NCBI RefSeq assembly: GCF_000204055.1
Contig: NW_006768827.1
Span: 88,254 to 152,253, forward strand
From: Melampsora larici-populina 98AG31
Taxonomy: Eukaryota; Basidiomycota; Pucciniomycetes; Pucciniales; Melampsoraceae
Length of the DNA stretch: 64,000 nucleotides
Direction of reading: 5' to 3'
Shown: positions 59,378-64,000 of the stretch, piece by piece
Position numbering within the stretch: position 1 is the stretch's first letter
Layout: each line of letters starts with the position of its first letter
The notes under the pieces: model-generated
The model's database searches: none
What the model was told of the DNA's origin: nothing
The model's input: the letters and a program-made list of their open reading frames with translations, nothing else
Made by a program: the position numbers and the translations under genes

Positions 59378-59945
59378 TTTTTTCTGCCTTTGGACGCGCC
59401 CGGCACAGCCTTTCTCTTGGACTTGGGGGTGGGTGCACCCCACATACTCCAGAGTACATAACATGACTTTTGACCTATACCACAGTGATATCTTGACCAA
59501 GAAACTGAAATCCAGGCACCAAAGGGCTGGATTCAAACCCCTAATCACCTGGTTGAAAGTATTCAAACAAATATTCACTATAACTGGATGTAAAACTGTG
59601 TCTGGTTGGTCAATTTTTCACCTGATCCACAATGTCTGCAATAACACAGATTGGTACCCTTGTGAGAATTTGCAATTTCAAGCTGAAATTGATGTTGATG
59701 AACTAATATCAGGTGCAAATGTAAATGTAAATTTTGTACAATTGTTCTTGATGTATATCAACCCAATGTGATTTTATTGTTTTTATTTGCGCCTCTTGAG
59801 CCCTCTTGTGTCTCTTGGTCCCTCTTGCGCCCCCAGCCAAATAGTGGGTGCACCCGACTCCCCTTGGGCGCGACCGGGGACGTCTTTTTTGAGAAATCAT
59901 GCCCACCCCATGAGTTCAAAAACAAAGTTCTCCTAAATACAAGGA
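59378..59945. mobile_element. Insertion splitting the RT domain
   Basis: The RT reading breaks at about 59378 and resumes at about 59948. The intervening DNA has GC-rich ends carrying GGGTGCACCC on the left (about 59430) and right (about 59845) within inverted similar blocks. The left end GGGTGTGGCGCATTTTTTC faces GGGTGGGCATGATTTCTC on the opposite strand at the right. A non-autonomous TIR element is likely; exact ends and duplication are not resolved. Confidence 0.55.
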
Positions 59946-60265
59946 TCACCATGAGTGGGGTGGCAGGTTGTGGCAGCTTTGGAAGGGTGGCAGACGCCTG
60001 GAAGGCGGTCAGGCTCAGCCATTTTCCGCTACAAGCAGCATTTCAGTGGGTTGACAACACCATGTTTGTCAAGACACGCAACAAACACCCCAATTTCAAA
60101 TTAGCCAACGTATCCAAATTTACAATGGAGATGGAAATCAACAATTATCAAGAGAAACATGTGTAAGGAGTACACAAGTACATTGTGTGCATGGGTTTAG
60201 ATTATGGGATTAGCCAGTGGGCATTATACCTTTGTGATCCACGCCCAGTTCCAGATAGTCCTCAC

Positions 60266-60400
60266 TCCTCAGAGAGCCTTCTATGGGACTTTCTTGAATC
60301 AGGTGAGCGTAGTTCTTTTACTTTCTCTATGTTGTTCTATTTCAATTTTTCTTGTTACTGACTCCTCCGAGAGCCTTCTATGGGACTTTCTGGAATCAGT
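60266..60400 (+). repeat. Direct duplication, about 97-bp period
   Basis: GAGAGCCTTCTATGGGACTT plus TCT(T/G)GAATCAG occurs twice, near 60272 and 60369. It lies in the gap between the RT and RNase H remnants. Confidence 0.7.
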
Positions 60401-60847
60401 TTGTAATTCATATAACAAAGTTCCAAGTTATTTGTCCCCTCAATGCGCAGTAAAAAGGCTGTTGGTGAGCTCACAGAAAAGGGGAAAACAAGAATTCCCC
60501 CGCAAAGAATTCCTTACTCCTCAGGCCAAAAAGTCAAGTTTTGATGTAAGTCCCTCCAGTGAAGACATCCTGATTCAACTTGTTGATTGACAGGTGTTGA
60601 GCCTTGTGGGACTTTGTTAAGTCAGTGGCTTTCTGGACTTTGCAACATCCACCATCACAATATGCCTGACAAGCTTCACCTCAAGTACCCCTTCAAGTAA
60701 ATTTATCAACAAGAAAACAACACAACCACTTTTCTCAACTTACTTCATTCAACCCCAAGTTTCATCTGAAGAAATCTGAATCACTATTAATCAACTAATT
60801 CAAGTTTTTACCAATCATCATTAGAGCGCAATCCATTTGATTCATAA

Positions 60848-61345
60848 ACTTGCTCAACAATCAACATCATAAATTGAATTAGATAGATATTACTCTTGTT
60901 TGAGATCCAAGAGTTTCTTTTTGTATCATTGAATAGAACTTGTTCCTATCAATCTTTTGAATGTGATTGATTCAATTCTTCAACTGAGTCCACAATCAAC
61001 ATCAGTTATCAATTCAAATAGATATTGATCTTGTTCAAGATCCAAGAGCTGCTCTTATCTTTTTTTGTACATATCATCAAATAGAAGTTGTTCCTATCAT
61101 TCTTTTGAATGTGATCAATTTAATTCTTGAACTCGGTCCACAGTTAACATCAGAAATTGATTCAAATACATAGATATTGATCTCGTTGAAGATTTAAAAT
61201 TTTATATCAATCTTTTTATGTATCATTGGATAGAACATTTTCCTATTGATCTTCAACAACAGCTAATCTAATTTGGAGTCTTGTCAGTTGAAGGATCAGA
61301 CATCGATCTTGTTCAAAATCAAGGTTGTTCTTTCAAAACATGTTC
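60848..61345 (+). repeat. Degenerate tandem repeat of about 125-150 bp
   Basis: Three to four diverged units, each with CAACATCA...ATTGA, then AGATATTGATCT or a variant, then GTTCAAGATCCAAGAG or a variant, then GTTCCTATCAATCTTTTGAA. Unit length varies (about 143, 149 and 123 bp). It is non-coding and separates the RT from the RNase H remnant. Confidence 0.7.
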
Positions 61346-62169
61346 TTATCAATGTGTTTCTATTGATATTTTCATACACAAATATAATATAAATCAATAT
61401 ATTCATTCATCCATTTCAGGCCATCTTGTGGTTTATGAGGACAGAGGTGTGGAAGTGAGGTGAAGAGTGAGAGGTGGTTGAGGGGGGAGATGTAGAGGCC
61501 TCAATCAGCAGCTGCATGGTTGGATGAGGCTGTCTTGTGGATCCTAGGGGCAAAGGGCATTCAAATTAGTTTTTTTCCACAAGTCCACGAAGCCAGAACA
61601 CAGCCAAAATTTTCTTTTCTGGCTTTGTGGAAAATCATTCTGGAACCTTTGTGGAAAAGTTCCAGAAGAACTTTGTGTACGATGAACGTTGGCTGGGTAG
61701 GAGACGCTTTGAAATCCTATGGTATAGGGATCATAATAGTCCAAACGTGGTGCAAGTTTTGTCTTTGAAGTTAGGGGAAGACAATTCCTAATGCTCACAG
61801 ACAATGCAGTTGCGGAGTACACAATGTGCAATGGCAAGTCAAGAGATTGTAAGGTGAACAGACAGTGGACAAAGATTCAGGAGTTACTGATCAGCAATCA
61901 CACTTGCATAGAGGTCAAAATAGTGGAATCAGATGATATTGCAACAGACATTTTGTCCAGGGGTTGATTCATTGAAAGGTGTGTTGCTTATGCTGAAGCT
62001 CCCAATCCTGGGGAACTTTGAGAAACTGCTTGTGCAAGAGAGATAACAGAGGCAAGAGAGGAAAGTAGGTCAGAAAACCAGAACACAGAGGAAACACCAA
62101 GTCAACTCTGAGTTATACCTTCAATATCCTCACTCATGTGAATCAATGCCAAATCTTCCAAAGCATTTC

Positions 62170-62898
62170 CTAGAATTCTAATGCCATCAAGTCATTGTGC
62201 ATAAGTTGAATGAGCAGAGTTAGCACTTCTTCTTCCAGATCAAAAAAGCCAACAAGATAGCAAAGTCTCCAGCTCAATGAATTAATAGCATAAAAAACAC
62301 TTTTGAGAGTGTCTGTCTTGCTGTCATGAGTGTTGGTGGGCTTTTGAATAGGAGCGGGTAGGAGTGCAGTAAGCTCTTCAGTGGTGTAGAGTGATTTGTC
62401 TTGCTCCTGTAGAGACTCTATATCAATTCCTTCATCTATGTTTGCCACTAGAGCTTGATGTGAGGAATCTGTATGACTTTGAGCATTGCTCTTGGCTTCA
62501 CCATCTTTGGGCTTTCTGAGATCTCCTTCTTTGGTCTCTTGATGGTCATAATTTTTGGCTTCTGTTCATTGAATATCATTTGGGGGGATGGTGCACCCAG
62601 AGCAAACTGAGATAGCTGCCATATTCTATGAAGTCTCTTGTTACCAAATTGTTCTTCATCATTGGATGAAACCAAATCTTTGGCTAACATCTTGAAAAAT
62701 GATGACTTGAGTAGATTTTTTGTTGGGGTTTGGTAAATGGATCAGATGAAGCAAGGTGGCAAGGATCTTTTCAAAGGATGAGGAGTTGTTGGTAAGCAAT
62801 GAAGCATGGAGTAGAGCAGTTGGTAAATCCACAATCAAATAGTTCATAGGGAGCTTCCAGGTATTCAGTGGGGAACACTGAGCGTTCAGCGGGAACAC
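62170..62898 (-). pseudogene. Degraded minus-strand coding region
   Basis: Three consecutive minus-strand frames look like one protein with frameshifts: LNTWKLPMNYLIVDLPTALLH (62898 side), KRLHRIWQLSQFALGAPSPQ, then, after a frame change near 62575, ETKEGDLRKPKDGEAKS and ANIDEGIDIESLQEQDKSL ending LIQLMHNDLMALEF. No consensus introns connect the frames. The family is not recognised. The immediate neighbourhood of the retroelement suggests mobile-element debris or a broken host gene. Confidence 0.35.
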
Positions 62899-63399
62899 TG
62901 AGTGTGCAGTTGGTGTTCAGGTCTGCTTGTCTCCCGCTCTGCCTGAGCCTTGACTCAGACTGATGAAGTTCAGCCTAGGTGATGTTCATGCAATATTTAC
63001 CCTTTGTGTACATTTGTAGACATTTGTGACACAAAATCAGACAAATGCAACACACTTGCCAAGACTGTTGGGCCCCCAACATTGGGGGCCTTCTCCATGG
63101 GCACTGTGATGACCGCTTCTTGAACAATTTTTCACAAAATCTCCAATTGCACATTCTTTTCAAAAAGCACTTCTCTACATGTAGAAAAGCAGTCACCCAG
63201 AATGTGATTTCTCAAACTCCGCACTAAGTGAACATGGCCTAAGGGATTAATCCATGTGTAATGATGTCATTGAGAGATTTAAGGGTACCAAGAGTTTTTA
63301 GAATGATTTTTATAGTTACTCTTATATATTAATTGATCTAGGACAATCTTATGATAAAGAAGAAATCAATATTAGATGTGAAACAGAGTGAAACTGGTC
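62899..63399. other. Intergenic
   Basis: No supported gene. A short duplicated GGGAACACTGAG motif occurs near 62870-62900, and a small hairpin of the GGGCCCCCAACATTGGGGGCC type lies at about 63070-63090. Confidence 0.4.
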
Positions 63400-64000
63400 A
63401 AAGAACATCAAAATTGACGGTTTTCAGCTAATTACATATGTCAAAACTTGTCAGATCAGGATGGGTGATAGCTTCATCAATGTGAAATGTTTCACTTCAT
63501 AATGTACAAACTTTGAACCTATAATAATGGAGGATTTGTGAAAAAGTCATAAGGAAATAAAGGAAATGATGTGAATTTTGACTTTTGTGCTTACATACAC
63601 ACACAGGAAACAAGAGACAATTTTCCCGCGGGAAGACCGATTACACATAATGTAGTTTCTGAGCCATAATGTACAAATAACACAGATATAACACCAAAAT
63701 AATACATTTTGGCTCATTAACTGAGTCAGATACAATTGGTTTTTCCGCGGGAAAATTGTCCCTTGTTTCCTGTGACACATGTAGCAACATTTACATGTCA
63801 AAAAGCTTATTTTATCAGTCTCTACAACTCAATACCTTATTCATCAGACATCAGAAGTAGGTCATAATGGGGAAATAAACGATCAGGATCAGGCGAGCTA
63901 CAAAATGAGCTATGGTAATCCCAGATTGGACAGCTTCACAAAACAGTTGTAATTCCAAAAATGGGTTTAAGCTATGGATATTAGGAAAGAATCACCGGTA
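63400..64000 (-). repeat. Interspersed repeat homologous to 16860-17280
   Basis: In inverted orientation it matches the insertion at 16.9-17.3 kb. Both contain GGTTTTCAGCTAATTACATATGTC, CATAATGTACAA, ACACATGTA, CATCAGAAGTAGGTC and a TTTTTCACCGG/ATCACCTG-like end in order. The copies are diverged. The family is unclassified. This copy runs off the window and is interrupted by a MITE. Confidence 0.75.
63602..63774. mobile_element. 173-bp MITE with CCGCGG-containing TIRs
   Basis: The left arm is CACAGGAAACAAGAGACAAT, continuing TTTCCCGCGGG; the right arm is its near-exact complement ending CCGCGGGAAAATTGTCCC, then TTGTTTCCTGTG. It is flanked by ACA (possibly ACACA) on both sides. It is absent from the homologous repeat at 17.1 kb, which supplies an empty-site comparison. 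Confidence 0.85.

Larger units (their letters stand above)
59170..61966 (+). mobile_element. Decayed retroelement: RT and RNase H remnants
   Basis: Plus-strand pieces of one retroelement, in order: near 59175-59370, translation reads VDKEDFTTA, then LEDNLHLVIINWANKAYCQV and PMLPDQWQFLTI, an RT palm-like D/N-x-K-AY-x-QVP...PDQW pattern. After an insertion, 59950-60090 reads GVAGCGSFGRVADAWKAV and AFQWVDNTMFVKT, the VDD-like active-site block with the second Asp changed to Asn. At 61685-61966 there are VGWVGDALKSYGIGIII, then after a frameshift LTDNAVAEYTMCNGKSRD, then DDIATDILSRG and a stop, an RNase H-like domain. The lineage is uncertain (a DIRS/Ngaro-like layout is possible, but no recombinase is seen). 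Frameshifts, stops and the altered catalytic motif mean it is dead. Confidence 0.75.

Overview
This window looks like nuclear DNA of a basidiomycete, most likely a rust fungus (Pucciniales; Melampsora-like is my inference, not shown). Genes are cut by many short introns (about 65-90 bp, donors GTRAG/GTCAG, acceptors YAG). Intergenic DNA is AT-rich and packed with transposon debris. One multi-copy protein family here has a C-terminal region I associate with rust genomes. I found no rRNA, tRNA, CRISPR or bacterial operon structure. Exon models were built by hand from splice sites and reading frame. Those called complete have coding length divisible by three and no internal stop.

Layout. 0-12.5 kb: an Arg-rich protein with a HeH/SAP-like tail (2035-2700); an apparently intact four-exon Tnp2/CACTA-type transposase (3585-7462); a 162-bp MITE; a small three-exon nuclear-type protein (8444-9156, minus); a non-autonomous CACTA element with long TIRs and a TAT duplication (9310-10125); and a complete three-exon gene of the rust-type family (11299-12524, minus). 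13.3-20.8 kb: a large Gln/Ser/Pro-rich relative of that gene, divergently oriented, broken by two transposon insertions and two TGA stops. 21.9-23.5 kb: a five-exon Ser/Thr/Pro-rich gene with an internal exon-intron tandem duplication.

24.1-36.5 kb: the most striking structure. Two 1,821-bp arms in inverted orientation (A at 24088-25908, A' at 34582-36402) enclose two nearly identical direct repeats of about 410 bp (B at 25907-26317 and 33872-34281). The B copies directly flank 7.55 kb of unrelated DNA carrying two intact genes: a predicted secreted 830-aa Ala/Pro/Ser/Lys repeat protein and a ten-exon, 364-aa zinc alcohol dehydrogenase. The geometry A-B-cargo-B-C-A' is what a single crossover of a circle carrying B plus cargo into an A-B-C-A' foldback element would give.

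36.5-46.4 kb: mostly transposon-derived DNA, including a Tc1/mariner-like MITE and two outward-facing Helitron-like 3' ends. 46.5-57.7 kb: four minus-strand paralogues of an F-box-like/LRR-like family (one dead, two intact, one truncated), plus a 3' fragment at 38.6 kb. They share an unusual 36-nt last exon. 57.7-64 kb: a decayed retroelement (RT and RNase H pieces split by insertions and tandem repeats), a degraded minus-strand coding region, and a repeat copy holding a MITE.

The resident genes do not form a pathway. The window is best read as accessory, transposon-rich fungal DNA in which expanded gene families and two cargo genes sit among recent rearrangements.
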